Part shown: positions 52,401 to 63,405 of the stretch, piece after piece
Layout: every line of letters starts with the position of its first letter
Position numbering within the stretch: the first letter of the stretch is position 1
Assembly (NCBI GenBank): GCA_013396525.1
Contig: VWYX01000701.1
Coordinates: forward strand, 1 to 64,000
Origin: Chaetorhynchus papuensis
Lineage: Eukaryota > Chordata > Aves > Passeriformes > Rhipiduridae
Direction: 5' to 3'
Length of the DNA stretch: 64,000 bases
Translations under genes and position numbers: made by a program
The notes under the pieces: model-generated
Database searches by the model: none
Told to the model about the DNA's origin: nothing
The model's input: the letters and a program-made list of their open reading frames with translations, nothing else

Positions 52401-55400
52401 ACCAGAATATTGTAATTTTGGGGATAAGCTGTGTTTTAATCTTGTGAAGTTGCTTTGCTCCAGTACAAAGGTAAACCTCCCGAAACTTTAAAGTCAGAAG
52501 GACACTGCTGAGAAAAGCTTTTTGTTGTGCTCATTCAAGTGTTGCTTTGTATTGTATGGGGATCCAAATAGTAAAGTTACTCCTTATGGTTGGATGTGTG
52601 GTAGCAAATTTTTAGGAAGCATCAAATCCCTACAGTGGTAGTGATGCAGACAGCTGTTGTTCAAGGAATCACTTTAGAGGAGAAAAATGGTTACATTTGA
52701 AATTTTAACATTTAATGAAACACAAATCACATAGATGTTAGTTAATGGTATTTGGATCCCTAATTTTATAATGGTGTTTGAACAATGCCTGTATGCTAAG
52801 ATAGTTGCAATGTATTCTAGTTTACTTGTGATAATTGGAGCAGAAACATGGTACTTTTAGGAAGAAGTTAAACATTGATTGGACCCAAGGAGATTTCCCT
52901 TTCCTGAGGTACTTTGCAAACTACAGTACATGTGAAGAATGAGGAGACTGATTGTGAGAGTATGAAAACTGCAAAGTAGAAACAGAGTAGAAATAAAAGT
53001 AGCTGTTGAGGGATTTGCCTTTATTAGCTAGCCAGTGTGAATTTCTTGGGAAACGAGAAGTTTATCGAGCTTCTTGGGTCAGGGCTACGTCTCCTTGTGT
53101 GTTACTTTGTTCAGTCTCTAGCATTATGGGACCCTGAATAAGACTTGACTGGCTGGATTCTTAAAAATCATACGCCTGGATCATAAAAATATGTTATTAC
53201 ACATAAAGTGCCAATGTTACTTTTGCCTCTTGCTTTTTGCAAAGCTTTGATTGTACATTCCTGTCGTCAAAGCTGTTCCAAAAATCATAAGGCCATAAAC
53301 TTAAGTAGGAAAAAGTTGAGACAATAATGGCATTTCCTCTTTGAAATTTTGGGGGAGTATTTCATTCAGTGTTTATAGTCTTACAATCTTTATAATGCTT
53401 GGACTACTTTTTGGAGAACTTCTGGGTTTGGTTCAGATATTTCCAGTTTATCTCAAGATGCCTCCCCTATTGGGCTGAACTTCTAACCCTGAACTTAAAA
53501 ATCTGTCGTGTTATACATTTTACTACGAAAGTGAACGCAGACTTTCTCATCCCATCCCCACTGGGGCAGTCCTAGGCCCCTGCAGTTGGGTGTTGTGTTT
53601 ATCAGGAGTGAGTGTGTTCCTTTGATTTTGCTCCACTTGAGGGATTCCTGATATTTAATGATGCTGTGGGTTGTTTGGCTCCTCTCCCTTCCACTGTCAA
53701 AGAGATTTCTGCTGCCATTATCAGCTGCACAAACTTTTCAGCACACTTAAGCGTTTCTCATGTGCAAAGGCCACAGCTGTAGTTGAACAATGTCTTCGTT
53801 GTAATCCAATAATAAAAGTCCTAAATATAACAATAATTATAACCCCTTACAGTGAGAACAATATTGATAATCAGGGATACTAATCCTTGAATTTCATAGA
53901 AGTAAAGCTTGACACTGGTTGTTGCAGAACACTTCATAGCACTGTTATCCATGTTTTAAGATTTTAAACACTTTGCAAAACTAGTGTATGCTTGTGTAAA
54001 GATTTGGCTTTGCTATACAGATGGGCATAATGGAAGCAAAAAGTACACAGAGAAATATGAATGATTACATTTATCAACAGCTAAACAGAACACTGGATAT
54101 TATTCTTGTAATTAACAAGTCTAGCTTGCCATAATAAGCACTGATTATAAGTAGTTTAACTGATTTTATTAAAATAAGCCCTATTGAACACAGCACTCAG
54201 TTTGTTCTTGTGTATTTTTAAGTCATGCTTGTAATTAGTTTACAATGTATGTTTTTGGTTTCTCTGTCTCCTTCTTTAATTTTCTTTTTTCAATAAAACA
54301 CTTTTAAAATTTGGTCAGTGTGAAATTCCTTGTAAAGTAGAGCTTTTGGTGAGTCCTGTATGATCCACAGTGTCTTGATATTTCTGCAATTTTCTGATGA
54401 ACAAAATTGCCGTGTATTGCCAACATGGTCAGGCAGTTAATATATCCAGGTCCCATAAGAGTTTGCAATCTCAAAAAGAGAGTATATCTGTAGGCACAGA
54501 AATAGCAAATCCTTCAGAGGTGGATTCCTTGAGCAGGATTTAATTTTTAACTGCAGAATTCATAGTGACTTGAGACAGTACATCTTTCATCTCAGACTTC
54601 TGTTTTGATCCATTGCTATCACAAATACCACTCTTTGACGCCCAGGTTCTTGCCTGGTGTGATGCCATCTCCTTGTTTGCTTGTGGCTTTTCCTTTGACC
54701 AACCACAGGTCATTCTCCTGGCAAGGACCTTAAAAAGAATAAGTCGAGGTCTAAAATATACTTCTATTTCAATTCCTTATTTTGTGTATCTCTTCATGAG
54801 CCTGGTGCTTCCTTCCTTATTTACCTCATGGCTGTGCGCAGGACCTCTGGTCTCATAGCCAGGGTCTTGATATTTGTAGTTCCTTCAAGAGAAGTTGAAT
54901 TTGGATTATGTTGCATCTTCTCTCTTTTGAGTTTTTCATTTTACAAACTTAACACACTTTTCTGGATGTAGTAGTATATACCCAGTGGATATGAAGTGGG
55001 TTTTTAAATTGTGTTTCTCTTTCATTAGGTAAAATAATAATTTTTAGTTAGCAGTAGCTTTCATCTAATGTTTTGACTGAACATTTGAAGGTTCCTAGTA
55101 AAAAATACATCTAAACTAAACTGCACATAGAAAACATGTAATCTTCTACTATATTCTATGAATACGCATGTTATTCTTGAAGGAATAATTATTTGGATGT
55201 TCTTGGTAATTTTTAATGTTTCTCTTTAATGCTTTTGGAACTTTCTTTTACTCTCCTATAGTCAGAGAGAGGGGGAAAAGGGAGTGAGAGACAGAATAAT
55301 TCTATTATTAGAGTAAAGGACAGATATGTTTTGCAGTTAGAGGGCTCTCACCTGAAATTACAGCTAAGCAGTGCACAAAGTGATTGTCCAGCTCTTTTGC

Positions 55401-57697
55401 AAATACTGCTGTAATCCAGGCATTCTTTTTTTCATTAATCCAATACTCATTCCTTAATCTGCCTGCAGTTAATGTGTTGGGTTTTTTTTTCCGGTTTCAA
55501 ATATGTCATAATGTTTTTTCAGTCTGTACTGAAAGCTGCTTCTGGTGGTTCATTGAACATCCTTCCCGCAGTGCTCCTCTGGGATGGGGCATTACTCTTT
55601 TGCAGCCATCCTGTTCACAGTAGGCATTTGCCATCCACTGCACTTAAAACGTTCTGTTCTTTGCACCGTCTTCTGGCACTAATAACTGTGACATCTGTTT
55701 GCCACATATGAAGCCCAGGAGGTGCTGAAGACCCTGAAGCAGCAAACATCCCTTCTGTGGGCATCCCTTCCGTGGGCAGAAGAAAATGATCTTTGCCTCT
55801 CAGGTGGGGAAGCAGCTGGCTTGGCTCGCCCCTGGTTTCTGTGGTGACATTAAGACTGAGGGACCTGGAGAGTTCCCAAATGCCCATCTCCCATGTACAG
55901 GTCGTGGGGAGAACTGGCTGTTCCTAGTCTTGCCTCTTGTGCTGTGGTTCTGAGGAGGGAACATGAGTGTGGATAATTGCCTGGTGTGACCTGCCAGCAG
56001 TGTCTGTGCCCAGGAGCAGCTCTCTGGTGGAGGTGGAAGAGAGGGGTTAGTTTTCTGCCCGGTTGCTTTGGTCTTTGCCGTAACTAAAGCTTGTATTTTG
56101 GTACAATTAAAATGAATAGACTAGTAGCCTATCAGCTCTGGATTAGTAAAGCCTAGGTGCAAATGCATATGTCATAGCAAAATGTTTTAACTTGTCAGGA
56201 ACTCAGCTGAACTTTCAAGTTTGAAACATATGTAGACTGATGAACAGTTTCAAAGGGAGTTGGTCCTTAAGAATAGTTGGCGTAAATTTAATGCATATTT
56301 AATGATTAGCAGGGATAAAACAGCTGTAACTTTTGAGAGGTCATTTCCATCATGCTAGTTTAGGTAAAAATTTTGCAAATAATATTTTGCAATATGAAAA
56401 GGCATTGAATAGTGCAACATATACGCACACTCAGGTTATATTAAATTCTAGCTTACTTTTCTTTTTCATGACTTGGTAAATTCTGTGCTACAGTCCATTG
56501 CTTGAATTTGTATTTGTTAAGGTATAAAAGCTGATGGAATTCAGGTACTCTTTCTGTCCAGATTGAAAGATAAATTTGTTTGCCTTATATTTAAAGAAAA
56601 AAGAAAAGCCTGTCATTTTGTTTTTTGGTGTTTTTTTGGTTTTTTTTTAGTAAAGCTGTGTGCCTTTCACTCCCATGCAAAGTTATTCCATGTATTGTTT
56701 GTATGTTCCTGCTTTTCAGTAAGTGCTGTGTTTACAGAACAAGGACTTGCTCAGGGAAGTTGTCAGTTTGCATCCTCACTCTGATATACCAGGGGAGTAG
56801 AAAAATATACTCCCTTGTTAAAGTTCCAGGTATGATAGTTAAACCTGTAATGTTCTTCATCTTTTCCTTAACCCAGATTGAAAAATTTGGCTGATAAAGA
56901 CAGAAGGTCTGTTATTTCCACTTGAAGAAAAATTCTTTTACTGCCCATCTGGGAAAGAATATTCTATCTAGTTGCCTCTGTTTTTAGAACTGTATCTTTA
57001 GAACCATGTCTGAGCAGCTGATTTTTAATTCAGATCTAGCCATAGAAAAAGCCTACTTTAATATTTTTTAGTGTCTTAGAGGTGGGAGAAAAGACTGAAC
57101 TACTTGCAGAGGAGAAGCAGAGTGAGATCAGAACCTCCAAATATATTTAATGGAGAGGCGCATTTGAGTTTGAATTACTACAGATATGCATAACATGTGG
57201 CACTGAATTACAGCAGTTTGTTGGTTAGCTTGTTTCAAAAGATGACCTGTTACACACATCAAAATAAGACAGTACTTCAGAATGATCGTGAAGTTATTAG
57301 TTAGGAGACTGTGAGCATGGAAGATTTCTCTGGAGGGTCCTGCTGGATTTTGCAGAAAAAAAATCCTTATTTCATCCTCTTTATTTCTTATTCCAGAAAA
57401 TCATGTGAGTAAAAAAATGAAATTAAACATTTCTTGATCAGTTTCTATGATGCTGTTGTAATAAAAGGAATTAATTATGTAGAAATCTGTCTGATTTGCT
57501 TCTGTGAACCATTAAAAATTGTTAATGATTTGATGAACTCTGAGTAGGCCCATGCAAGGCAGAACTCAGTGACAGAGTAGGGGAAAAGAAACCAGCTCTG
57601 GTATGTTCTACTTGCAAGAGAAACTTTTCTGGAGAAGTTTGGGGGTTTTTTTTGATGTTTAAAGCATTGACTGTAACACACAGTTTGTTTTGGAGGA

Positions 57698-57750
57698 GTG
57701 TTTTTACTTTTTTGCTGTTTTTTATGTGTTTAATCCCACAGGTGAGGTAG
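57698..57750 (+). promoter_or_regulatory. Candidate recursive splice site
   Basis: A T-rich tract from about 57,700 runs into CCCACAG, whose AG is at 57,740-57,741, immediately followed by GTGAGG, the same donor hexamer as that of exon 1. An acceptor directly abutting a donor is the signature of recursive splicing described in very long vertebrate neuronal introns. It lies 31.9 kb into a 37.4-kb intron, nearer its 3' end. It is a motif match only. Confidence 0.35.
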
Positions 57751-58174
57751 AGCTTGCTTTAGACTTAAAGAGTTGTTCCTTTTCTGTCAGTGCACGGAAT
57801 GGTCCATCTGTGTACTTAACACCTCAGGTATACACCAGCTAACAAAGATGGGCAGTGTATGAACATCTTAAATGCTCTTGTAGGTGAGAATCAAACGAGC
57901 CAGGTAATGAGTGTATAATGGGATCTGGACAGCATTGCCAGACTCCATGGTTGATAAGCTCAGGTGGAAAGCAGGTGGGGCAGGGGAGTCCTTCTTGACT
58001 AGTTAGCATCGTTGGAGTCTGTGTTATTTCTGGAACTCAAGACCAGGAACCTTTCAAGGGAAAAAAAATGGTTTTAATATATAGTTTCCTTTAAAGAGTA
58101 GATTTAAAAGGAAGAGGACTATCATCATACAGTTTAAGACGACTAGTGTCATACTTAGCCTCTCTTACTACTAG

Positions 58175-58179
58175 AACAC
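58175..58179. repeat. Target-site duplication, left copy (AACAC)
   Basis: Five bases directly before the LTR; repeated at 59,011-59,015. Confidence 0.65.
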
Positions 58180-59010
58180 TGTCTTAGTTTGAAAGACAGG
58201 TGTCAGTCGAGGAAGGCAGGAGCCTCCCCTGGAAATGGAAAGTGCAACCTCCGTCCCTCCGAATTATTATAATTTTGAAAATAAGGGGCCTTCAGGCAAA
58301 GACGTGAGGAATAGGAATAACAGTTCTTTACTAATATATATATAAAAAGANNNNNNNNNNNNNNNNNNNNNNNNNNNNNNNNNNNNNNNNNNNNNNNNNN
58401 NNNNNNNNNNNNNNNNNNNNNNNNNNNNNNNNNNNNNNNNNNNNNNNNNNNNNNNNNNNNNNNNNNNNNNNNNNNNNNNNNNNNNNNNNNNNNNNNNNNN
58501 NNNNNNNNNNNNNNNNNNNNNNNNNNNNNNNNNNNNNNNNNNNNNNNNNNNNNNNNNNNNNNNNNNNNNNNNNNNNNNNNNNNNNNNNNNNNNNNNNNNN
58601 NNNNNNNNNNNNNNNNNNNNNNNNNNNNNNNNNNNNNNNNNNNNNNNNNNNNNNNNNNNNNNNNNNNNNNNNNNNNNNNNNNNNNNNNNNNNNNNNNNNN
58701 NNNNNNNNNNNNNNNNNNNNNNNNNNNNNNNNNNNNNNNNNNNNNNNNNNNNNNNNNNNNNNNNNNNNNNNNNNNNNNNNNNNNNNNNNNNNNNNNNNNN
58801 NNNNNNNNNNNNNNNNNNNNNNNNNNNNNNNNNNNNNNNNNNNNNNNNNNNNNNNNNNNNNNNNNNNNNNNNNNNNNNNNNNNNNNNNNNNNNNNNNNNN
58901 NNNNNNNNNNNNNNNAAGTACCCAGCCATTTGTTTCCCCAGCAACATAGATGGGAGAAAAATTCCTCAAGGGAAAAAAGAACAGAAGAGGAAAACTCCCA
59001 AACCCCAACA
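58180..59010. mobile_element. Retroviral LTR interrupted by assembly gap
   Basis: The block begins TGTCTTAGTTTGAAAGACAG and ends CCCAAACCCCAACA, giving TGT...ACA ends, and is flanked by the 5-bp direct repeat AACAC on both sides. I recognise the start and end as a repeat that is common in songbird genomes. The middle 565 bases are N. With the gap as sized it would be an 831-bp LTR, but the gap length may be an estimate, and a longer insertion, even a provirus, could be hidden there. A 5-bp duplication suits ERVL-like elements. On the minus strand an AGTAAA signal lies about 140-170 bases from the end, so minus orientation is slightly favoured. Confidence 0.75.
58351..58915. other. Assembly gap (565 N)
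   Basis: All bases are N. Any open frame spanning this interval is meaningless. Confidence 1.
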
Positions 59011-59015
59011 AACAC
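59011..59015. repeat. Target-site duplication, right copy (AACAC)
   Basis: Direct repeat of 58,175-58,179. Confidence 0.65.
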
Positions 59016-60187
59016 CTTTACATATACGCAAAAAAATCTTGCAGTTATTTTGGGTAAGGAGCAGAGTAGTTGAATATAAGACTATTCCTTGTGTACTGAC
59101 ATCACAAAACCTGTTTTTGATATACTCTGGGGCCTTACACATCCAGAACATAATCATGAACCTGGCTTTTGGACTGAGACCACTTCCTGAAGCATCCCAG
59201 AGTGCTGGATACTTGAGAACCTTAATCTCACCCATGACCAGGAGCAGGGAGTAGTGCATCAAACTGGGTTATTTGCTGGAATTCCTGTGGTACGTGGGTT
59301 GGGTGACATCCTCTCATATGACGGCATCTGGGGGAAGAAGCAGAGCATACCTTGACAGCTAGAAAGATTGCTAACTACATTGAGGTTGGGTGGATGCTGG
59401 ACTTGGAAGAAATTAGGAAAAGACAGTGCTCTTAAAAAGTTGTTATTTTCATTTAGCTTCCTCTCCAGGCACCTGATGTTTTTTGGTACATCTTGTCCTG
59501 TCTCAAGTTAATGGCATCATCATCTGGGAGCCCTTGTTCCCTGAAGCTCCTCTCCTGATGATTTGAAGGCAGCAGCGGCTGTCTGGCTGTGCTGTGGCTC
59601 TGGGGGCAAAAGGTGTTGGAGAGGAATGCTGGCCTTTTTGTATTATTATTTTCATTATCATCATCATCTGTGCACAGTTTTGTTTACAAAAAGAAGAGCT
59701 CTTCTTTAATTTAGAAATAAAATGACAGAAATAAATTACTTTAAAAGGATGTTTAGGGAATAATGAGAAGTATTTGTGGCAAGCTATTCTGAAGACGTCA
59801 TCCAGTATATGGTCAGATTATTTTGTTCTTTCCTGGCTGTAGTTTTTAGGAAATTGATGAGTCAAACAATTGTCAGTAATATTCTTGTTGTCTTCAACTT
59901 TTTTCTTACCCTGTAGGAACTACATGCATCCATCTAGATTACATCTGAATGACAAAAATACTTAGGTAGTAGGAGGAGGAAGAGTAATGCCTTTATGTAG
60001 AATTATCTGTCAGTAACTATTTATTAAGTGCATCTGTCCTGTCTTATTCTGGATTTGTGTTGCTAGTGCCTTAACTGGTAATTCATTTTTTGATACCTGA
60101 TGATGTTGATTGTTTTAATGTTATTCTCATTTAGCAGTCTGCGTAACCAATGTGGGTCTTAAGTTTAGGTAAAGCAGAAGTACACTG
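59016..60187 (+). other. CNKSR2: CNKSR2 intron 1, between repeats
   Basis: No gene seen. It includes a short ATT/ATC-rich microsatellite-like stretch at about 59,641-59,667. Confidence 0.65.
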
Positions 60188-61510
60188 AGCCCCTCATCCA
60201 GATCATCAGTAAAGATTTTAAAAAGGACTGGCCTCAACACTGAGCCGTGGGGAACATCACTTGTGACCAGCCACCAGCTGGATCAACTCCATTCGCCACC
60301 ACTCCCAGAGCCCAGTCATCCAGCCAGTTTTATACCCAGCCAAGAGCACACCCATCCAAGCCTTGAACCCATCCAAGTTTTTCCAGGAAAATGCTGTTGG
60401 GAAGCATTATCAGAGGCTCTACTGAAGTCTATGTAGACAATACCACAGTTTTTCCCTCATTGACTAAGGGGGTCACCCTGTCACAGAAGGATTGGTCAAG
60501 CAGAACCTGCCTTTTCTAAATCCATGCTGGCTGGGGCTGGTCCCCCAGTTGTCCTGTATGTGCTGTGTGATTGCACTCAAGAAGAGCTGCTTCCTGAACG
60601 TTCCTGGCCTTGAGTTCAGACTGACAGGTCTGTGGTTACCCAGATCCTCTTTGCAGCACTTTTTGGAGATGGACATCACATTTGCTGAGCTCCAGTCAAC
60701 TGGGACCTCTACAGTTAGCCAGGACTGCTGGTATGTGATGGAAAGCGGCTCAGTGAGCACTTCCACCATCTGCCTCAGTACCCTTGGATGGATCCCATCC
60801 AGCCCTACAGACCTGTGTGTGTCTAAGTAGTGTAATAGGTCACTGACCTTGGATTATGGAGGCTTCATTCTGCTCCCCATCCCTGTCTTCTAGCTCAGGG
60901 GGCTGGGTCCCTGGAGAACAACTGGTCTTGTTACTCAAGGCTGAGGCAAAGAAGACATGAAGTACTTTAGCCTTTTCTTCATCCTTTGCCACTGTGCTTC
61001 CCTCCTCATCCAATAAAGGCTGAAGATTCCCTGTGGCTCTCCTTTGGTTGCTAATGTATTTATAGAAACACTTTCTTTTTTCTTCTATGGCACTGGCCAA
61101 ATTAAGTTTTAGTTGGGCTTTGGCCTTTCTGATTTTCTCCCTGCATAATCTCATGACATCCCTGTAGTCCTCTGGAGTTTCTTGCCCTTTCTGCAAAAGG
61201 TCATAAACTCTCTTTTTTTCCTGAGTTCCGGTCAAAGCCCTCTGTTCAGCCAGGCTAGTCTTCTTCCCTGACAGCTCAATTTTCATCCTGTCACAGAATC
61301 ACAGGATATTCTGAGTTGGAAGGGACCCACAAGGGTCATCAAGTCCAACTCTTAAGAGAATGGTCTGTACAGGGATCAACCCCCCAACTCTGGTGTATAT
61401 TAGCACCTTGCTCTGACTGGCTGAGCTGATCTGAGCAGCTGCTCAGAAGGGAGAGGGCCTCTCCTGCCCTTTTAAGATTTCTTTCCTGAAGAATGGCTTG
61501 AGCAACTATT
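60188..61510 (-). mobile_element. CR1 LINE ORF2 fragment, both ends missing
   Basis: On the minus strand this is the central part of CR1 ORF2. The frame at 61,286-60,840 shows the region before the reverse transcriptase, with KKRVYDLL, LCREKIRKAKAQL, FYKYISNQRRA and the GTQPPELEDRDGEQNEA segment; 60,769-60,473 shows the first RT motifs (PLSITYQQSW, NHRPVSL, SQHGFRKGR). It continues with frameshifts down to about 60,188, where it stops in mid-RT, so the 3' end is absent. Toward 61,463-61,510 the older CR1 sequence resumes upstream of the RT after interruption by a SINE. Frames are broken, so the copy is inactive. It reads against CNKSR2. Confidence 0.93.
61291..61437 (-). mobile_element. tRNA-Ile-derived SINE (TguSINE1-like) inside CR1
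   Basis: Read on the minus strand, 61,437-61,361 resembles a tRNA-Ile gene: an A-box-like part (ATCAGCTCAGCCAGTCAGAG), an anticodon-arm part with GGTGCTAATA and a B-box-like GGGTTGATCCC, followed by GTACAGACCA where the acceptor end would be. The remaining part to 61,291 is a CR1 3' tail ('gttggacttgatgacccttg', 'ttccaactcagaatatcctg'). A tRNA-Ile head joined to a CR1-type tail is the architecture known for TguSINE1 of songbirds. It sits within the CR1 fragment at 60,188-61,510, so it is the younger insertion. Boundaries are good to about 10 bases on the right. Confidence 0.85.
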
Positions 61511-63200
61511 TGATTAGAAAGGGCAATGAAATGAAGGCATAGCTTCAAGTGCTTGATTAACCTAGACCTTTGAGTGACTTTGTTTTGGAGGCAGAAAATC
61601 AGGCAACAGGGTCTGGAAGGACATGGTTGAAGTCTGCTGGAACTGGGGACTTTATCCTGTGTCTTGATGCTGGAGTACTTCTTTTACAGCGTGCTTGTGT
61701 GTGGTGTAGGTTCAGTGTGTGAATTCTAGAGGTTGAAGCCCTATGAGTATTGTGCTGGTGTAGCAGGGACAGAGTGTGGGTGACTCTTGCCCAAGGGCTG
61801 AGTCAGGAACAGCAGGCTCTCCTGGTACTAGGGCATCCCTGCCTGCAGCATGTTCCTCATGTGAGTCTCTTTTGAAGTGTGGCTACACCCTAAAAGGCAT
61901 GAATGAGAACCAGAAATGCAACAAAACCAGTTGCAGAGAAGCTTTATGTTGTGTACCAGGGCTCTTACGAGATAACTGGGGCTCAGCAGTCGGATCAGTC
62001 TTTTGTCTTCCACATATCTTCAGATTCCACATATTTTCAGATTTTGATTAGCAAGTAAGGATGTTCTTGCTTCCTTCCAGTTTAATGAGCAGATGTCTTT
62101 TCACTATTAGGGGTTTTTGAAGACATTTATCAGAAAGGTTATATCTCTCAAGAATCAGCAAAATTAATGTGTTGAGTGTTTTGTCAATTCCTGTTGCTTT
62201 GTAGAAGTCACGATGATCCACTGGAAAGTACTCAGACAGAAATGTTAAATGGACCACCAAATACCCAGGAGTCTTACTTATCCCTTTGGTACATGAGTGC
62301 ACAGGCTGCAGAGCTTCCCTGTAGTGCCTGGCTCTCTTGGGCAAAGATTGATGGGCAAGAGATGCGCGATGGATCCTCTCACGTTCTGTGGTGCTCTTTG
62401 CTCCAGGTGAAAACGTGTGGTCAGCTGCACGTCATTGACTCATAACCAAACTGAAAAGGTAGACAGAATGTGGATGCCCCCCAAAGCAGGACCTGCACAA
62501 CCCTGCATCCAGCCATGTCCCGAGTAAATGTGCTGCATGACCTTCTAGGATATTGTCTGGCACAATGGGCCTGTTTCTGCTCCCTGATTACTCTGTTCTG
62601 AGAAGTGCACCCAGGTCTTGATTTGAGTGGCTTTTCATGCTCATTTGTGTACTGTGACTCCTTACAGGTTCTCTTTGTGGTACACTGCGCTGGATCTGCC
62701 GCTGCACTTGGGGCCCAGTTTTTGCATTTGCAGTGCTACTGCCTTTCTTGTTCTTTAATGTTCTTTGCAGCTTGTTTTAGGGGCTGGCATGATCTGTGGA
62801 CTTTCAGGTGGCTCAGCAATATGTGAGTGACCTTGGAGTAGGAGAGAAACTATGGTGTGGCACTGCCACTTTCTGTTTGACTGCATGTTCCATTGTTCCG
62901 TCTTCTCTTCTCCCCTTCCAGATGTGATGGAAGCATCCCTAACATACCTGTTATTAGGGGCTGCCAGATTGACATTCCTGGCACAGTAAACTACAAGAAT
63001 TCAGGGCTTTGTTCAGGGCTCAGGAGCAGTTGGTATCATCCACAGGTGAAAAAAAACATGGCTGCCATAGCTCTCCAAATCTTAATGTTTCTGGGTAGCA
63101 TAAGGTTTTTTAATGGTAAGATACTTCTTTTAAAGATAGGACAAGAATCCTCTGCTGGCTTAATTTTTGGCTAGTTTTACTTCGCATGGCAGGACAATGT
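61511..63200 (+). other. CNKSR2: CNKSR2 intron 1, 3' end
   Basis: No gene or named repeat is recognised. A strong acceptor-like tract ends at 62,921 and a donor-like GTGAAA follows at 63,046, bracketing a 124-base pseudoexon candidate. Confidence 0.6.
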
Positions 63201-63241
63201 TGCTAACTGTTTTCTTCCTTTCTTCTGTCCTTTCGTTGCAG
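63201..63241 (+). promoter_or_regulatory. CNKSR2: Exon 2 branch point and acceptor
   Basis: TGCTAAC at 63,201-63,207 is a near-ideal branch site, with the likely branch A at 63,206, 35 bases before the end of the AG at 63,240-63,241. A C/T-rich tract with few purines lies between. Confidence 0.85.
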
Positions 63242-63405
63242 GTCTTGATGATTGCCTGCAGCAATATATAAAGAACTTTGAGAGAGAGAAGATTAGTGGT
63301 GACCAGCTACTACGAATTACTCACCAGGAACTGGAAGATCTTGGGGTCACACGGATTGGCCATCAGGAGCTTATCTTGGAAGCAGTGGACTTGCTCTGTG
63401 CACTG
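63242..63405 (+). CDS. CNKSR2: CNKSR2 coding exon 2 (rest of SAM domain)
   Basis: This 164-base exon completes codon 22 (Gly) begun in exon 1 and encodes residues 23-76, ending on a whole codon at ...DLLCAL. The residues LDDCLQQYIKNFEREK, the RITHQELEDLGV helix and RIGHQELILEAVDLL are the SAM-domain body of the CNK family; IKNFEREKISGDQ fits CNKSR2 rather than CNKSR3. SAM domains mediate protein-protein contact; in fly CNK this domain helps assemble the RAF-KSR complex. Exon 1 (64 nt) plus exon 2 (164 nt) give exactly 76 codons with no stop or indel, so the gene appears intact here. Residue 58 is Thr, where I recall Ser in the mammalian protein. The donor is GTAAAC (from 63,406). The CRIC, PDZ and PH domains lie in exons beyond the window. 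Confidence 0.97.

Larger units (their letters stand above)
41814..58174 (+). other. CNKSR2: CNKSR2 intron 1, middle part
   Basis: No gene is supported here. GC-richer patches at about 42,290-42,920 and 43,850-44,340 carry overlapping open frames on both strands without recognisable domains. A poly(T) run lies at 49,448-49,462, and T/G-rich runs at about 56,617-56,650. Splice-like signals near 57,397 and 57,741 are treated separately. Confidence 0.65.

Noticed and set aside
58203..59015. 270-codon open frame
   Set aside because: Most of it is an assembly gap.
60473..61286. Reverse-transcriptase-like proteins as host genes
   Set aside because: They are pieces of a broken CR1 element, not cellular genes.
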